DNA of 62,212 nucleotides from Staphylococcus caprae (GTDB lineage Bacteria; Bacillota; Bacilli; Staphylococcales; Staphylococcaceae): NCBI RefSeq assembly GCF_002902725.1, contig NZ_PPRT01000002.1, positions 1 to 62,212 of the forward strand, in the 5' to 3' direction. The position numbers and the translations under genes are program-made. How positions within the stretch are numbered: the stretch's first letter is position 1; each line of letters begins with the position of its first letter. The notes beneath the pieces are model-generated. The model was not told where the DNA came from. It saw only the letters and a program-made list of their open reading frames with translations, and ran no database searches. Below, piece by piece: positions 21,736 through 36,428 of the stretch.

Positions 21736-22662
21736 TCATTTTTTTATTATTCGTTTCAAATTAATACATAAATCAATAACGCCAAGTAATCCTACGATAT
21801 GTGTGAGTGGTGTAATTAATGTCCCTATCACCATCAAGAATATCGTTAAGGCATTCGGCCATTTCTTAGCTTTACCAAAGAAATGAATGACGCTTAAACC
21901 TTGGATATACATCACTAATGATAACACAATTTCAAAGTTTAAAACGATGCTTTGGAATGTGCCTGGTTGGTTCGCAAACATAACACATATGAGAACTATA
22001 AGATAAATCCATAATAATGTACGGCTCATTTGCCAAGCAAATAATGGTTTAAAAATAGGTGTTGCGACCTTGAATTTTCGTAAAATTGGAAATGTAATAA
22101 TCAGATTAATTAAGATTAAAAGGAAAATGACTATAATGAGATAGCTAGGGAGTTGAACCGTTGATTGTCGGAAAACTTCCTCAAACATCTGTCTATAGTT
22201 AGAATCTACTCCACTTGTTAAGACGGCATCATGAATTGCATCTTTAAATGGCTTAATTAATACGGCTGCTTTTGGGATTTTCTCAAATGATTGTAATAAC
22301 ATGAATCCAATCAATGTGATTAAACTGATTGAAGCCGTTGAAATATATAGAATTCTTTCTTTTGAAGTTCTTTCCTTAAGTAATTGTCCGATGATAAAAC
22401 TTAAAATTAAGATCAGTACCATCATACTTAAGACAAATGTATTACCTAATAACGTTGTAAGAATAACTGTTACTAATGCGCTAATTCCAAATGATTGTAC
22501 AGATCGATTCCATAGCACGATGCCTGGAATCGTTGCAAATAAACATAAAATTAAGCCGAGAATAGGTAATACATGTGTTACTAAAGCGACTATAAGTAAT
22601 GAAATTGTTGCAATAATAGTTGCTTTAGGTTGTATTTTTGAAAACACACACGCCACTCCCAT
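21736..22662 (-). CDS. DUF2232 family membrane protein
   Basis: A polytopic membrane protein of 308 residues with about eight hydrophobic segments and a basic C-terminal end (NLKRIIKK). It matches the DUF2232/YybS-like protein that sits just upstream of gdpP in Staphylococcus and Bacillus. No catalytic motif is evident and its function is unknown. It is 28 bp from gdpP on the same strand, so the two and rplI probably form an operon. The exact start is uncertain; several Met or Val codons lie in the first 12 residues. Confidence 0.9.
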   Translation of the reverse strand: MGVACVFSKIQPKATIIATISLLIVALVTHVLPILGLILCLFATIPGIVLWNRSVQSFGISALVTVILTTLLGNTFVLSMMVLILILSFIIGQLLKERTSKERILYISTASISLITLIGFMLLQSFEKIPKAAVLIKPFKDAIHDAVLTSGVDSNYRQMFEEVFRQSTVQLPSYLIIVIFLLILINLIITFPILRKFKVATPIFKPLFAWQMSRTLLWIYLIVLICVMFANQPGTFQSIVLNFEIVLSLVMYIQGLSVIHFFGKAKKWPNALTIFLMVIGTLITPLTHIVGLLGVIDLCINLKRIIKK

Positions 22663-22713
22663 ACTTTTTGACTATAACCTCTATTTTAACCTCTTTGCCA
22701 AAAATTAACAATA

Positions 22714-22755
22714 AAGTCATACTTCTAATGACATCGTCATTAGTTAGTATGACTT
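22714..22755 (-). terminator. Hairpin downstream of metX
   Basis: An imperfect long stem (AAGTCATAC / GTATGACTT with inner TAATGAC/GTCATTA) lies between metX and the DUF2232 operon. The following T-tract is weak, so termination strength is uncertain. Confidence 0.6.
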
Positions 22756-22810
22756 ATGCAATCGCAATAGGCGATTGTAATCCTTTATTGTAATGAGGCG
22801 GTCATTTAGT

Positions 22811-22895
22811 ATTGCTTAGCTCCCTTGCCGCGGGCATGGCTTGAGCCTGTAGTCTCAAGACGCATGCTATTCCTGCAGGCGTGTCGCTACCAATA
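22811..22895 (-). repeat. GC-richer dispersed intergenic repeat, copy B
   Basis: Diverged, inverted relative of 19165-19240; shared blocks include GCGAC, GACTA-AGGCT and GCCC-GG. It lies in the 306-bp gap between metX and the DUF2232 gene, which otherwise holds only a hairpin. Confidence 0.55.
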
Positions 22896-22968
22896 CTCTA
22901 TTTACCCGTTCAAAATAAAACTTTTGCCTTAAGTTCAACCTTATAAATATTATTACTCTATCGGGTGT

Positions 22969-23937
22969 TTATTTCCTTTTAAATTGTTTTAAGTTTAGGA
23001 AGTGATATAAATTGGGTGCCCAATCGTTAAAGTTGAGGAGGAAGCCGTCATGGCCTACGTTATCAGGTACAAAGAAATGACGATGATATTTAAATCTCTC
23101 CCCTACTGCTCTGACTTGGTCATCAGGATAAAGTAAATCATCTATAAAGCCCATGGTTAAGACTTTAGTTTCTAATGATTGAAACACCTCGTCTACGTCA
23201 TCTCGTCCTCTATCAATATTATGACTATCTAAGACGTCCAGCAGTGTTAAATAGCATTTTAAGTCGAAACGATTTTTGAATTTATCGCCTTGATGTTGCT
23301 GGTAACTCACAACTTCTTCTGGCGTAAATCGTTGATCATAACTTTTCGAAGAACGGTACGTTAAGAAACCGAGTTGACGCGCAATACTTAAGCCTTCCTT
23401 TCCACCAAGGTGAATGGCTTGGCGTGCAATTTCATTAAATGCGCGACTATAAGATGACGTCTTATCCGTTGAAGCTAAAATAATGGCTTTATCGACATGA
23501 AATTGATTGTTATATAATAATTCCATTGCTTGCATACCACCGAGACTACCACCTATAAGAATATTAATCCTCTTGAAACCGAGCGCATGAATACCTTTCT
23601 CAATCGCTTTAACAATATCTCTTAACGTGAGGTGCTCTGGAAAGTTAGGGTCATTGAGCTTGGAACTTGAGCCGAAGGGACTACCGATAACGTTGAATGT
23701 TAGAAATTGGTAATCGTGAAGAGGGATATAACCACCATCAATAATTTCGCGCCACCATCCATGCTGATCATCGGTGCCATAGGTTAAGTGGTTGCCTGTT
23801 AATGCATGACACACGACTGCAAGTGGTTGCCCTGGGTATCCAACATGTTCGTAACGTAGTTTCAAATTGTCTATTGTCTCGCCAGATTCAGTTGTAAATG
23901 TGCCTAATTCTAACGTATCTACTTTATAATTCGTCAT
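22969..23937 (-). CDS. metX: Homoserine O-acyltransferase (MetX), alpha/beta hydrolase family
   Basis: Acylates homoserine, opening methionine synthesis. The 322 residues have the alpha/beta hydrolase fold: oxyanion region CHALTGNH (near 43-50), nucleophile elbow GGSLGGMQ (Ser near 135), a late Asp (DLLYPDD) and the C-terminal His in NVGHDGFLL. Members of this family in staphylococci are annotated as homoserine O-acetyltransferase; acetyl versus succinyl specificity cannot be assured. A SAM riboswitch and terminator directly upstream support a role in methionine synthesis. AGAGGAGG precedes the ATG. Confidence 0.92.
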   Translation of the reverse strand: MTNYKVDTLELGTFTTESGETIDNLKLRYEHVGYPGQPLAVVCHALTGNHLTYGTDDQHGWWREIIDGGYIPLHDYQFLTFNVIGSPFGSSSKLNDPNFPEHLTLRDIVKAIEKGIHALGFKRINILIGGSLGGMQAMELLYNNQFHVDKAIILASTDKTSSYSRAFNEIARQAIHLGGKEGLSIARQLGFLTYRSSKSYDQRFTPEEVVSYQQHQGDKFKNRFDLKCYLTLLDVLDSHNIDRGRDDVDEVFQSLETKVLTMGFIDDLLYPDDQVRAVGERFKYHRHFFVPDNVGHDGFLLNFNDWAPNLYHFLNLKQFKRK

Positions 23938-23964
23938 CCTTATCGCTACCTCCTCTTACTAAAA

Positions 23965-24103
23965 AAGCTTCTTACTCAAATGAACAAGTAAGAAGCGATT
24001 CAGTACTTATCATTCGAGATACTCGTTGGTTGTAGCACCGTGCTATTGCTAGTCGGTTGCTGAAGCATCGTTGGGCCAATTCCCTCAGCTTCTCGAAATA
24101 AGA
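23965..24103 (-). promoter_or_regulatory. SAM-I (S-box) riboswitch with terminator, upstream of metX
   Basis: Read on the minus strand, 24103-24005 begins CTTATTTCGAGAAGCTGAGG and continues with ATTGGCCC, then CAGCAACC, and closes with ATCTCGAATGATAAG, which is the S-box core (P1 CTTAT/ATAAG, GAGGGAxTGGCCC, GCAACC). It is followed by a strong terminator hairpin (GCTTCTTACT / AGTAAGAAGC, about 23967-23997) and TTTTTT, about 20 nt before the metX ribosome site. High S-adenosylmethionine should therefore end transcription before metX. Confidence 0.95.
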
Positions 24104-24229
24104 TTTCATCAATTTAGTTGTGTGATATTACTGTTGTTAATTCCAACTTCAATTTTCTAAATTTTCTAATTAATTCGATTTTATCTAACTTCTTTTATGA
24201 CTTCAATGTTTTGCTGTCATTTTCAGAAA

Positions 24230-24559
24230 TTAAAAGAAAAAGCGTAAACAAGCAATAATAATGATACCGCCAACAATTGTTAAAGTCAGACTGCGAGTGA
24301 AGATAGCGAGAAAGACAGTGGGGATGATAGCGACAATATATGGAAGATTTAGCGTATATCCAAATGCGTTGTCGTGTTGTTGAATGACCCCGTCGATGAC
24401 AAGTGCAGTAAATAGTGTGATTGGAATGAACGAGAGCCACTTAACGATAATTTCTGGTAAATGCACTCTCGAAATTAATATAAATGGAATAATTCGCATC
24501 AGTAGCGTTACAATTCCGCATAAAATGATAAGTGTGAATGTATGTAAATCTGTGTTCAT
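24230..24559 (-). CDS. azlD: Branched-chain amino acid transport protein AzlD
   Basis: Small membrane subunit (109 residues, three to four TM helices; start MNTDLHTFTLIILCGIVTLLMR) of the AzlCD exporter for branched-chain amino acids and their analogues. The conserved RIIPFILISR motif is near residue 22. It overlaps azlC by 4 nt, so they are made together. Its end is 127 bp from the metX riboswitch. Confidence 0.93.
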   Translation of the reverse strand: MNTDLHTFTLIILCGIVTLLMRIIPFILISRVHLPEIIVKWLSFIPITLFTALVIDGVIQQHDNAFGYTLNLPYIVAIIPTVFLAIFTRSLTLTIVGGIIIIACLRFFF

Positions 24560-25248
24560 CTTTCTATCACCACCCCTAAAGCTGCCGTCACAGTTGCTGC
24601 AATTAATATCGCTACATATGATGGCATCATTAAGCTTAATGTAAGCATCATCACAACAACACAGATAATTAATAAAATATAAATTCTAAGGCGTGATTTC
24701 TTAATTGACTCAAATTGAGAGATGCCTAAAAAGATGAACATTGCAGTAATGGCAAAGTCTAAACCGAGCGCATTGGGATTAGAGATGTATTTACCAAATA
24801 ATGCGCCTGCCACACATGAAATGGTCCAAAATAAATAAGCTGTAATATTGAGACCATGAAGCCATCGATCATTAATCTTTTCGCCTTTAATATAAGGAGT
24901 AATTGCAACGCCGAAAGTCTCATCGGTGAGTAATGTGCCGAGTCCTACCCTATTCCAAAAGCCGTAATGCTTATAGTTAGGTGCTAAGGTCATACTTAAT
25001 AGGAACATTCTTGAGTTAACGATAAGTGTTGTAAGGACAATTGCAGATATGGGCGTGCCAGCAATTAATAAAGCACAAACGATAAACTGCGCTGCACCTG
25101 CATAAATAATAAGGCATAATAAAATAATTTCTAAAATACTAAATTTTTGAGAGGCTGCGACAATACCAAATGACAAACCTACGCCAGCGTATCCAAATAA
25201 TGTAGGAATACATTCTCTTACCCCTTGCTTAAATGTAAGATGCGCCAT
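24556..25248 (-). CDS. azlC: Branched-chain amino acid transport protein AzlC
   Basis: Main membrane subunit of the AzlCD exporter. The 230 residues contain about five to six TM helices; the motif FGYAGVGLSFGIVAASQKFS near the start and GAAQFIVCALL (near 50) are typical. It starts the azlCD operon; the 25249-25564 gap upstream has a promoter region and the serS terminator but no gene. Confidence 0.95.
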   Translation of the reverse strand: MAHLTFKQGVRECIPTLFGYAGVGLSFGIVAASQKFSILEIILLCLIIYAGAAQFIVCALLIAGTPISAIVLTTLIVNSRMFLLSMTLAPNYKHYGFWNRVGLGTLLTDETFGVAITPYIKGEKINDRWLHGLNITAYLFWTISCVAGALFGKYISNPNALGLDFAITAMFIFLGISQFESIKKSRLRIYILLIICVVVMMLTLSLMMPSYVAILIAATVTAALGVVIER

Positions 25249-25483
25249 TTATTCAGCCTCCATTCTTCCCGGTAAAATAGTAAAGTAAGTCTAATATATT
25301 TATTCTTTATATTCAATATCTTAAGACACCGGTTTGTGTGAGGTTAGACAACCCTAATACTCATAAGTATTGTTATGAATGCGTTTATAAAATTTCAGAA
25401 TTTTGTTTCTTCTTTTAGACTTACCTCTCAAATTTGAGTTTATTTAAGGGCTCCCCCTCCCCTATTTTTGTTTTAAAAGTATT

Positions 25484-25515
25484 AAAAAAAAGACAATGAC
25501 TTATTCAGTCATTGC
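25484..25515 (-). terminator. Terminator of serS
   Basis: An 8-bp stem (CAATGACT 25494-25501, AGTCATTG 25507-25514) is followed on the minus strand by a run of eight T residues. Confidence 0.92.
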
Positions 25516-25564
25516 CTATAAGACTTAAATTGATTTTGTCTTTTAATTGAACCCTTTGTGTTTA

Positions 25565-26884
<1,320 letters not shown>

Positions 26885-26919
26885 TTATATTTTTGGATGA
26901 CTTCGTGCTGGTAAACAAT

Positions 26920-27160
26920 AAAAAAAGACCACATCCCCGACAAGGGACGTGGTCTACGCGTTGCCACCCTATTTAACAATTTAAAATAAATCGTCATATC
27001 GATTACCTTAAATTGCACTTAACTAAAATAACGGTTATTACCGATTGCTCTCATATAGTAGGTAGATTCACATGAATAGCGATTACTTGTTCTCACTTAC
27101 CACAAGCTCTCTGAAATCGCGTGATTAATGCTACTTGGCCTACGAACAATGTTTTATTAA
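26920..27160 (-). promoter_or_regulatory. T-box leader (serine) of serS
   Basis: On the minus strand the leader has the T-box sequence AGGGTGGCAACGCG (about 26957-26970) followed by a strong terminator (AGACCACGTCCC / GGGATGTGGTCT, about 26926-26955) and TTTTTTT. Upstream, in stem I, GAATCTACC places UCU, a serine codon, in the specifier position (27064-27066). Uncharged tRNA-Ser should bind, favour the antiterminator and allow serS transcription. Confidence 0.93.
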
Positions 27161-27230
27161 GTTATTTTTAATATAGCAAAGTCTTTTGAACTTTTCAAGT
27201 AATTGTAAAATTATGATAATTAATTTGAAA

Positions 27231-28736
27231 TTATGCGTTATTGTACGCATCATCTCTAAGATATTGTGCAACTGCTTCGATATCTTTATGAAATTGGCGA
27301 TCTTGTATGATAGACGGCACAATTTTACGATATTCTTCATATTTCTCACGTGTTTTTGATGAAAGCTTATCCACACCTTTATATTCAACTACTTGTAAGG
27401 CAATCACGCATTCAATTGCAATGACACGTCGTGCATTTTCAATCATTTGGTAACCATGTCTTGAAGCAATTGTTCCCATTGATACGTGATCTTCTTGGTT
27501 AGCTGAAGACGGTATAGAATCGACACTCGCTGGGTGGGCGAGGGTTTTATTTTCAGAAACGAGACTAGCTGCAGCATATTGCATAATCATCGCACCACTT
27601 TGTAAACCTGGCTCTGGACTTAAAAATGCTGGCAAATCACCATTCAATTGTGGATTAATCAAACGTTCTAAACGACGCTCAGCAACGTTTGCTAACTCAC
27701 TGACACCCAATTTCAAATGATCTAATGCGAGGGCGACAGGTTGACCATGGAAATTACCACCTGAAATGACTAATGTCTCGTCATCTTCATCGAAAATGAG
27801 TGGATTATCATTCGCAGCGTTCATTTCAAATTCCAATTTCTCTCTTACATAATTGAAAACTTGGAAGCTTGCACCATGAATTTGTGGAATACAGCGTAAA
27901 CTATATGCATCTTGAACACGTAATTCCGCTTGGCGTGTTGTGAGTTGTGAATCTTCAAGCCAATGTCGCATACGTGCCGCCACATCAACTTGCTCTTGAA
28001 TATTACGTACTTTATGGACGTTGTGGTTATAAGCGTCAGTGATTCCGTTTAAAGCTTGATGTGTAAGTGACGCAATCCATTCAACTTGATAGCCTAAGTC
28101 TTCCGCTTCAATGTAATTGATAACGCCTTGTGCTGTCATGGCTTGTGTACCATTGATAAGTGCCAAGCCTTCTTTCGCTTGTAGCTTTAATGGCTGACGT
28201 CCTAATTCATTTAATACGTGGCGACTATCGACTTGTTCATTTTCATAATAAACATCCCCTTCACCGATAAGCGCAAGCACTAAATGGGATAATGGCGCCA
28301 AATCACCGGAAGCTCCTAATGACCCTTGTTGCGGGATGACCGGAATAATGCGCTCATTAATAAAGAACTTCAATTGATCTACTAATTCTAAAGTTACTCC
28401 TGAGTGGCCTTTCAATAATGTATTTAAACGTAGTACCATCATTACTAATGCCACTTCTTCTGAAAATGGTTTCCCAATACCACATGCATGGGAACGAATG
28501 AGGTTAACTTGTAATTCATTGTATTGACTTGGATCGATTAATACATCACTAAATAAACCGAAGCCTGTAGTAATACCATAAATCGTTTCTTTGTTCTCTA
28601 TAATGCGTTCAACAACTTGGCGACTCTTCTTCACACGTTCAATGGCATCTTCTGAAATATCAATTTGTAAATCTTGATTTAGAAGTTTCTTAATTTCTTT
28701 AATCGTTAATGATTCCCCGTTTAAGAATAATGTCAT
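27231..28736 (-). CDS. hutH: Histidine ammonia-lyase
   Basis: Deaminates histidine to trans-urocanate, the first step of histidine breakdown. The 501 residues contain the Ala-Ser-Gly triad ([10 protein letters not shown], near 142) that cyclises to the MIO cofactor, preceded by GSLG. Length is normal. No other hut gene is beside it. A sequence matching the CcpA cre consensus lies 43 nt upstream of the ATG, suggesting carbon catabolite repression. The serS T-box leader begins directly after its stop. Confidence 0.97.
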   Translation of the reverse strand: MTLFLNGESLTIKEIKKLLNQDLQIDISEDAIERVKKSRQVVERIIENKETIYGITTGFGLFSDVLIDPSQYNELQVNLIRSHACGIGKPFSEEVALVMMVLRLNTLLKGHSGVTLELVDQLKFFINERIIPVIPQQGSLGASGDLAPLSHLVLALIGEGDVYYENEQVDSRHVLNELGRQPLKLQAKEGLALINGTQAMTAQGVINYIEAEDLGYQVEWIASLTHQALNGITDAYNHNVHKVRNIQEQVDVAARMRHWLEDSQLTTRQAELRVQDAYSLRCIPQIHGASFQVFNYVREKLEFEMNAANDNPLIFDEDDETLVISGGNFHGQPVALALDHLKLGVSELANVAERRLERLINPQLNGDLPAFLSPEPGLQSGAMIMQYAAASLVSENKTLAHPASVDSIPSSANQEDHVSMGTIASRHGYQMIENARRVIAIECVIALQVVEYKGVDKLSSKTREKYEEYRKIVPSIIQDRQFHKDIEAVAQYLRDDAYNNA

Positions 28737-28778
28737 TTGAACAACCCCTTTGTTTAAATTTTAGCTCCATTATAGGAA

Positions 28779-28793
28779 AGTATACGTTTTCAT
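28779..28793 (-). promoter_or_regulatory. Candidate CcpA cre site upstream of hutH
   Basis: On the minus strand ATGAAAACGTATACT fits every position of the consensus WTGNAANCGNWNNCW. It lies 43 nt before the hutH start, where binding would block transcription. The remainder of the 28794-29147 gap holds the divergent nnrD promoter but no gene. Confidence 0.65.
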
Positions 28794-29147
28794 TTTTGTA
28801 ATCACAACACTTTTTGAAATTTTTATAATGCATTATCAATTTAATATTTTAATTAGTTAAAGTATCTGGGTGCCTCATTTTTATTTTTTAAAGAAAATTG
28901 GATTATGACATTTTTAGATTTTAAACAGAGGGATGACTTCGTTTTTTAAATTCTGAAATACCTATTGACGAAAGTGATTTACAGGTATAGTATTTTCTAT
29001 TGTATTTAAAAGAGAATGAGCAATTTTAATGGGTCTTCAACTTCTTGAAAATAACTGTACACATCGCGTTATAAAGTGATTTTAAGACGGTAGGGCGTCT
29101 TGTGTATGGTAAACGGGAAGTAACTTTTTAATGGAGGTTATGTCATT

Positions 29148-29960
29148 ATGGAAACGTTAGATTCTGTTAATATTCCTATAAGAAAAGACGAAACACATAA
29201 AGGCGATTACGGTAAAATCTTGTTAATCGGCGGTTCTGCTAATATGGGCGGAGCAATCATGCTTGCTGCACGTGCATGTGTATATAGTGGAAGTGGTCTA
29301 ATAACTGTTGCAACACATCCTACCAATCACGCAGCGTTACATTCTCGTTGTCCAGAAGCGATGGTCATTGATATCAATGATACGAAAATGTTAACGAAAA
29401 TGATTGAAGCCACAGATAGTATCTTGATTGGTCCTGGTCTTGGTGTTGATTTCAAAGGTAATAATGCGATTACTTTCTTACTTCAAAATATTCAACCACA
29501 TCAAAATCTCATTGTAGATGGCGATGCGATTACAATATTTAGTAAATTGAAACCACAAATTCCAACGTGTCGTGTTATTTTCACGCCACATCAAAAAGAA
29601 TGGGAACGTTTAAGTGGTATTCCAATAGAAGAACAAACGTATGAACGTAATATAGAGGCGGTTAACCGTCTTGGTGCTACAGTAGTTTTAAAGCAACATG
29701 GTACTGAGATTTACTTTAAAGATGATGCTTATAAATTAGCTATAGGTACACCAGCAATGGCTACTGGTGGTATGGGTGATACGCTTGCCGGCATGATTAC
29801 GAGCTTTGTCGGTCAATTCGATAGTTTGAAAGACGCTGTTACAAGTGCCACTTACATTCATAGTTATATCGGAGAGAAATTATCTGATACTATGTACGTC
29901 GTGCCACCTTCTCGTTTAATTAGCGAGATTCCATACGTTATGAAACAATTAGAAGGTTAG
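29148..29960 (+). CDS. nnrD: ADP-dependent NAD(P)H-hydrate dehydratase
   Basis: Repairs hydrated NAD(P)H using ADP. The 270-residue protein is a stand-alone YjeF C-terminal (ribokinase-like) domain: GGSANMGGA near the start, the FTPHQKEWERL segment, and GTPAMATGGMGDTLAGM with the catalytic Asp near the C-terminus. The epimerase half (YjeF N-terminal domain) is absent, as in other staphylococci. GGAGG precedes the ATG. It is divergent from hutH and convergent with gyrA. Confidence 0.95.
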   Translation: METLDSVNIPIRKDETHKGDYGKILLIGGSANMGGAIMLAARACVYSGSGLITVATHPTNHAALHSRCPEAMVIDINDTKMLTKMIEATDSILIGPGLGVDFKGNNAITFLLQNIQPHQNLIVDGDAITIFSKLKPQIPTCRVIFTPHQKEWERLSGIPIEEQTYERNIEAVNRLGATVVLKQHGTEIYFKDDAYKLAIGTPAMATGGMGDTLAGMITSFVGQFDSLKDAVTSATYIHSYIGEKLSDTMYVVPPSRLISEIPYVMKQLEG

Positions 29961-29980
29961 TCAAATCTTATATTGCTATA

Positions 29981-30028
29981 AAAAAATCAGGTTCTTACTC
30001 TATATAGAGCGAGAACCTGATTTTTTCA
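29981..30028. terminator. Bidirectional terminator between nnrD and gyrA
   Basis: A stem of AAATCAGGTTCT with AGAACCTGATTT is flanked by A7 on the left and T6 on the right and serves the two convergent genes. Confidence 0.93.
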
Positions 30029-30035
30029 TATATTA

Positions 30036-32711
30036 TTATTCATTGTCGTCTTCGTTATCTGAAGCACTTTCAATATCTTCATTTACACGATCCATAAAGT
30101 CTTGACGCACATCGATTCTATCATCGTTGTCATCTGTTTCAACTTCGGATGTCTCTTCTTCTACTTCTGTATGAATCGCATTACCTGGTGTTTGGTCATC
30201 TACAACTTCTTCCGTTGCTGTTTCAGAAGATGTTGTTTCATCTGAGTCCTCATTGTCCTCATCATTTTCATCTTCTTCTTTGACTTTAGCAACTGTTGAA
30301 ACAAATTGACCTTCGCCTAATTTCATCAAGCGTACACCTTGAGCGGCACGACCATTTTGAGAAATATCTTCCACATCAAGACGAATGATAACACCTGCGT
30401 TTGTTACAACCATTAAGTCTTCTTCACCTGTCACTGTAGTGATACATACGATATTACCATTACGTTCAGTAATTGTTGCTGTTTTAATACCTTTACCGCC
30501 ACGATTTGATAATCTGTATTCACTTACTGGTGTACGTTTACCGTAACCATTTTCAGTAACAACTAAGACTTCATCTTCACTTTCTGCATGAGCCACATCC
30601 AGTCCTACAACTACGTCGCCTTCACGTAATGTAATACCTTTCACGCCGGCAGCAGTACGACCTAAAGGACGCAATGCTGATTCAGGGAAACGAATTAATG
30701 ATGCATGAGACGTACCGATTAGGATATCTTCATTACCTGTAGTTAAACGAACCGCAATCAATTCATCGTCTTCTTTAAAGCTGATTGCAATCTTACCGTT
30801 CTTATTAATACGTGAGAAGTTGCTAAGTGCTGAACGTTTAACAATACCACGTTTCGTAGCAAATACAAGATAATCATCTTCACTTTCAAGGTTTCGAACC
30901 GCAATCATCGTACTGATTGTTTCATCATTCTCAAGCTCAATGGCATTAACGATTGGAATACCTTTCGATTGACGAGAGAGCTCAGGCACTTCGTAACCTT
31001 TAAGTTTATACACACGACCTTTATTCGTGAAGAATAAAACATTATCATGTGTGCTTAAAGTAACTAACTGACTCACAAAGTCTTCTTCAAGCGTATTCAT
31101 ACCTTGCACACCACGTCCGCCACGGTTTTGTGAACGATATGTAGAAACAGGTAATCGTTTAATGTAATTATTGTGGCTTAATGTAATCACAATTTGTTCT
31201 TCAGGGATTAAATCTTCATCTTCTAAATCATCTAATCCACCTAATTGAATTTCAGTACGACGTTCATCTCCGAAGCGTTCTTTAATTTCTGAGAGTTCGT
31301 CACGAACTAATTGTAATAATACTTCTTCATCAGCAAGAATTTCTTCTAATTCTTTAATATATTCAAGAAGTTCGTTATATTCTGATTCAATTTTATCGCG
31401 TTCCAATCCTGTTAAACGTCTTAAACGCATATCTAAAATCGCTTGCGCTTGACGTTCAGATAGCTTAAAGCGTTCTTGCAAGCTTTCCATTGCGACTTTA
31501 TCAGTTTCAGATTCACGAATTGTTGTAATAATTTCGTCAATGTGATCTAACGCAATTCGTAAACCTTCTAGAATATGTGCGCGATCTTTGGCCTTTCTTA
31601 AATTATATTCAGTGCGTCGTCTTACTACTACTTTCTGATGCTCTAAATAGTGAATTAACGCTTCTTTTAAATTAATTAATTTAGGTCTGCCATTGACTAA
31701 GGCAATCATATTCACACCAAATGATGTTTGTAATGGTGTTTGTTTATATAAATTGTTTAGAATTACGCTCGCATTGGCATCTTTACGCACATCAATAACG
31801 ATTCTAACACCTGTACGTAAACTTGTTTCATCACGTAAATCTGTAATTCCATCAATTTTCTTATCTCTTACAAGTTCTGCGATTTTCTCAATCATACGTG
31901 CTTTATTGACTTGGAAAGGTATTTCAGTCACGACGATACGTTGACGTCCGCCACCTCGTTCTTCAATTTCCGCACGTGAACGCATTTGAATTGAACCACG
32001 TCCTGTTTCATATGCGCGACGGATGCCACTTTTCCCTAAAATTAAACCTGCAGTTGGGAAGTCTGGACCTTGAATATCTTCCATCAATTCATTAATCGTA
32101 ATATCTGGATTCTTACTTAAACTTAATACACCGTCAATTACTTCTGTTAAATTGTGAGGAGGAATGTTAGTCGCCATACCTACAGCAATCCCAGCAGCAC
32201 CGTTCACTAAAAGGTTAGGGAAACGTGCAGGTAAGACTGACGGCTCTCTTTCATTACCATCATAGTTGTCGATAAAATCAATGGTATCTTTATTGATATC
32301 ACGTAGAAGTTCTAACGTAATCTTAGTCATACGTGCCTCTGTGTAACGCATTGCTGCTGCGCCATCACCATCCATAGAACCAAAGTTACCTTGTCCATCT
32401 ACAAGAGGGTAACGGTAACTGAAATCTTGGGCCATTCTAACCATCGCTTCGTAGATTGAAGAGTCACCATGTGGGTGATATTTACCCATAACGTCCCCAA
32501 CGATACGCGCAGATTTCTTATACGGTTTATCTGGTGTCATGCCTTGTTCATTTAGACCATATAAGATACGACGATGTACAGGCTTTAATCCATCTCTAAC
32601 GTCAGGTAATGCACGAGAAACAATAACACTCATGGCATAGTCTAAGAATGATTCACGCATTTCACTGGTTATATTTCGTTCATTAATTCTTGATTGAGGT
32701 AATTCAGCCAT
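30036..32711 (-). CDS. gyrA: DNA gyrase subunit A
   Basis: Breakage-reunion subunit of DNA gyrase. From [10 protein letters not shown] the catalytic Tyr is Tyr123 (AAAMRYTEA), and the C-terminal beta-pinwheel carries the GyrA box QNRGGRG. The quinolone-determining positions read Ser84, Ser85 and Glu88 ([10 protein letters not shown]), the susceptible state. A long acidic tail (about 815-891) follows the pinwheel. The start at 32711 is chosen over 32729 because GGAGG lies upstream. It is 36 bp after gyrB in the yaaA-recF-gyrB-gyrA cluster. Confidence 0.98.
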   Translation of the reverse strand: MAELPQSRINERNITSEMRESFLDYAMSVIVSRALPDVRDGLKPVHRRILYGLNEQGMTPDKPYKKSARIVGDVMGKYHPHGDSSIYEAMVRMAQDFSYRYPLVDGQGNFGSMDGDGAAAMRYTEARMTKITLELLRDINKDTIDFIDNYDGNEREPSVLPARFPNLLVNGAAGIAVGMATNIPPHNLTEVIDGVLSLSKNPDITINELMEDIQGPDFPTAGLILGKSGIRRAYETGRGSIQMRSRAEIEERGGGRQRIVVTEIPFQVNKARMIEKIAELVRDKKIDGITDLRDETSLRTGVRIVIDVRKDANASVILNNLYKQTPLQTSFGVNMIALVNGRPKLINLKEALIHYLEHQKVVVRRRTEYNLRKAKDRAHILEGLRIALDHIDEIITTIRESETDKVAMESLQERFKLSERQAQAILDMRLRRLTGLERDKIESEYNELLEYIKELEEILADEEVLLQLVRDELSEIKERFGDERRTEIQLGGLDDLEDEDLIPEEQIVITLSHNNYIKRLPVSTYRSQNRGGRGVQGMNTLEEDFVSQLVTLSTHDNVLFFTNKGRVYKLKGYEVPELSRQSKGIPIVNAIELENDETISTMIAVRNLESEDDYLVFATKRGIVKRSALSNFSRINKNGKIAISFKEDDELIAVRLTTGNEDILIGTSHASLIRFPESALRPLGRTAAGVKGITLREGDVVVGLDVAHAESEDEVLVVTENGYGKRTPVSEYRLSNRGGKGIKTATITERNGNIVCITTVTGEEDLMVVTNAGVIIRLDVEDISQNGRAAQGVRLMKLGEGQFVSTVAKVKEEDENDEDNEDSDETTSSETATEEVVDDQTPGNAIHTEVEEETSEVETDDNDDRIDVRQDFMDRVNEDIESASDNEDDNE

Positions 32712-32747
32712 CAAGAGATCCTCCTTCAAAAGTTCAGTTCATAGTGC

Positions 32748-35801
<3,054 letters not shown>

Positions 35802-35805
<4 letters not shown>

Positions 35806-36038
35806 TGTTCACCTTGATGAATGATTAGAAAAGAACCTGTGTCCTCAGGTAAATCTGTGATATCAATTCTGTCGTTGTGTTCTAATTTCTTACCACGACG
35901 CGTTTCACGTTGGCCATTGATTAAAACTTGAAAATCTTGTAGAAACCATTTGGCTTGTCCACCAGATTCAATAATGCCTTCAGTTTTAAGAAATTGGCCT
36001 AAAGTAATGTTTCCTTCTACAACAACTTCTTGAACCAA
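35802..36038 (-). CDS. yaaA: S4-domain RNA-binding protein YaaA (RlbA)
   Basis: Small S4-like RNA-binding protein conserved between dnaN and recF, proposed to act in ribosome assembly. The core reads [17 protein letters not shown], then [21 protein letters not shown]. The longest frame begins with GTG at 36047, but that codon overlaps the GGAG ribosome site; a TTG at 36038, 7 nt after GGAG, is the better start (78 residues, VQEVVVEGN). The 4-nt overlap with recF implies coupling. Confidence 0.93.
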
Positions 36039-36342
36039 AATGATCACTCCATTTCTTTATATGTCATTAATATATTATACCTTTTTTCGCCTTAGATTTC
36101 ATGTAAAACAAAGAATGAAATCACTTAACTCGATATATATTTTTATTTCTAAAAAATTACGTTACCTCTCATACATTTTTAGCGGTTTATAAATTAGTGA
36201 AATTTTAATTACCTATGCATGTGTATTTTGATTTTTGAGAGGCATTTTACTTAATTTTAACAAATAGGATGATTACCTCTCGAATTTTATTATCGTTTCA
36301 CAGAACGTCTCTCAGTATCCTTAAAATAAATCTAAACCAACT

Positions 36343-36371
36343 AAAAAGAGATTGTCACTCGGACAACCTCT
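36343..36371 (-). terminator. Terminator of dnaN
   Basis: A 10-bp stem (AGAGATTGTC / GACAACCTCT) is followed on the minus strand by TTTTT. The rest of the 36048-36428 gap holds the promoter region for yaaA-recF-gyrBA and no gene. Confidence 0.88.
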
Positions 36372-36428
36372 ACGTTAAATATATAACAGGTTTAGCTTTT
36401 CTATAATTATCTCATTCATTATAACAAA

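Noticed and set aside
24195..24440. 81-codon minus-strand frame overlapping azlD
   Set aside because: Frame shadow of azlD with no start signal; azlD itself matches its family.
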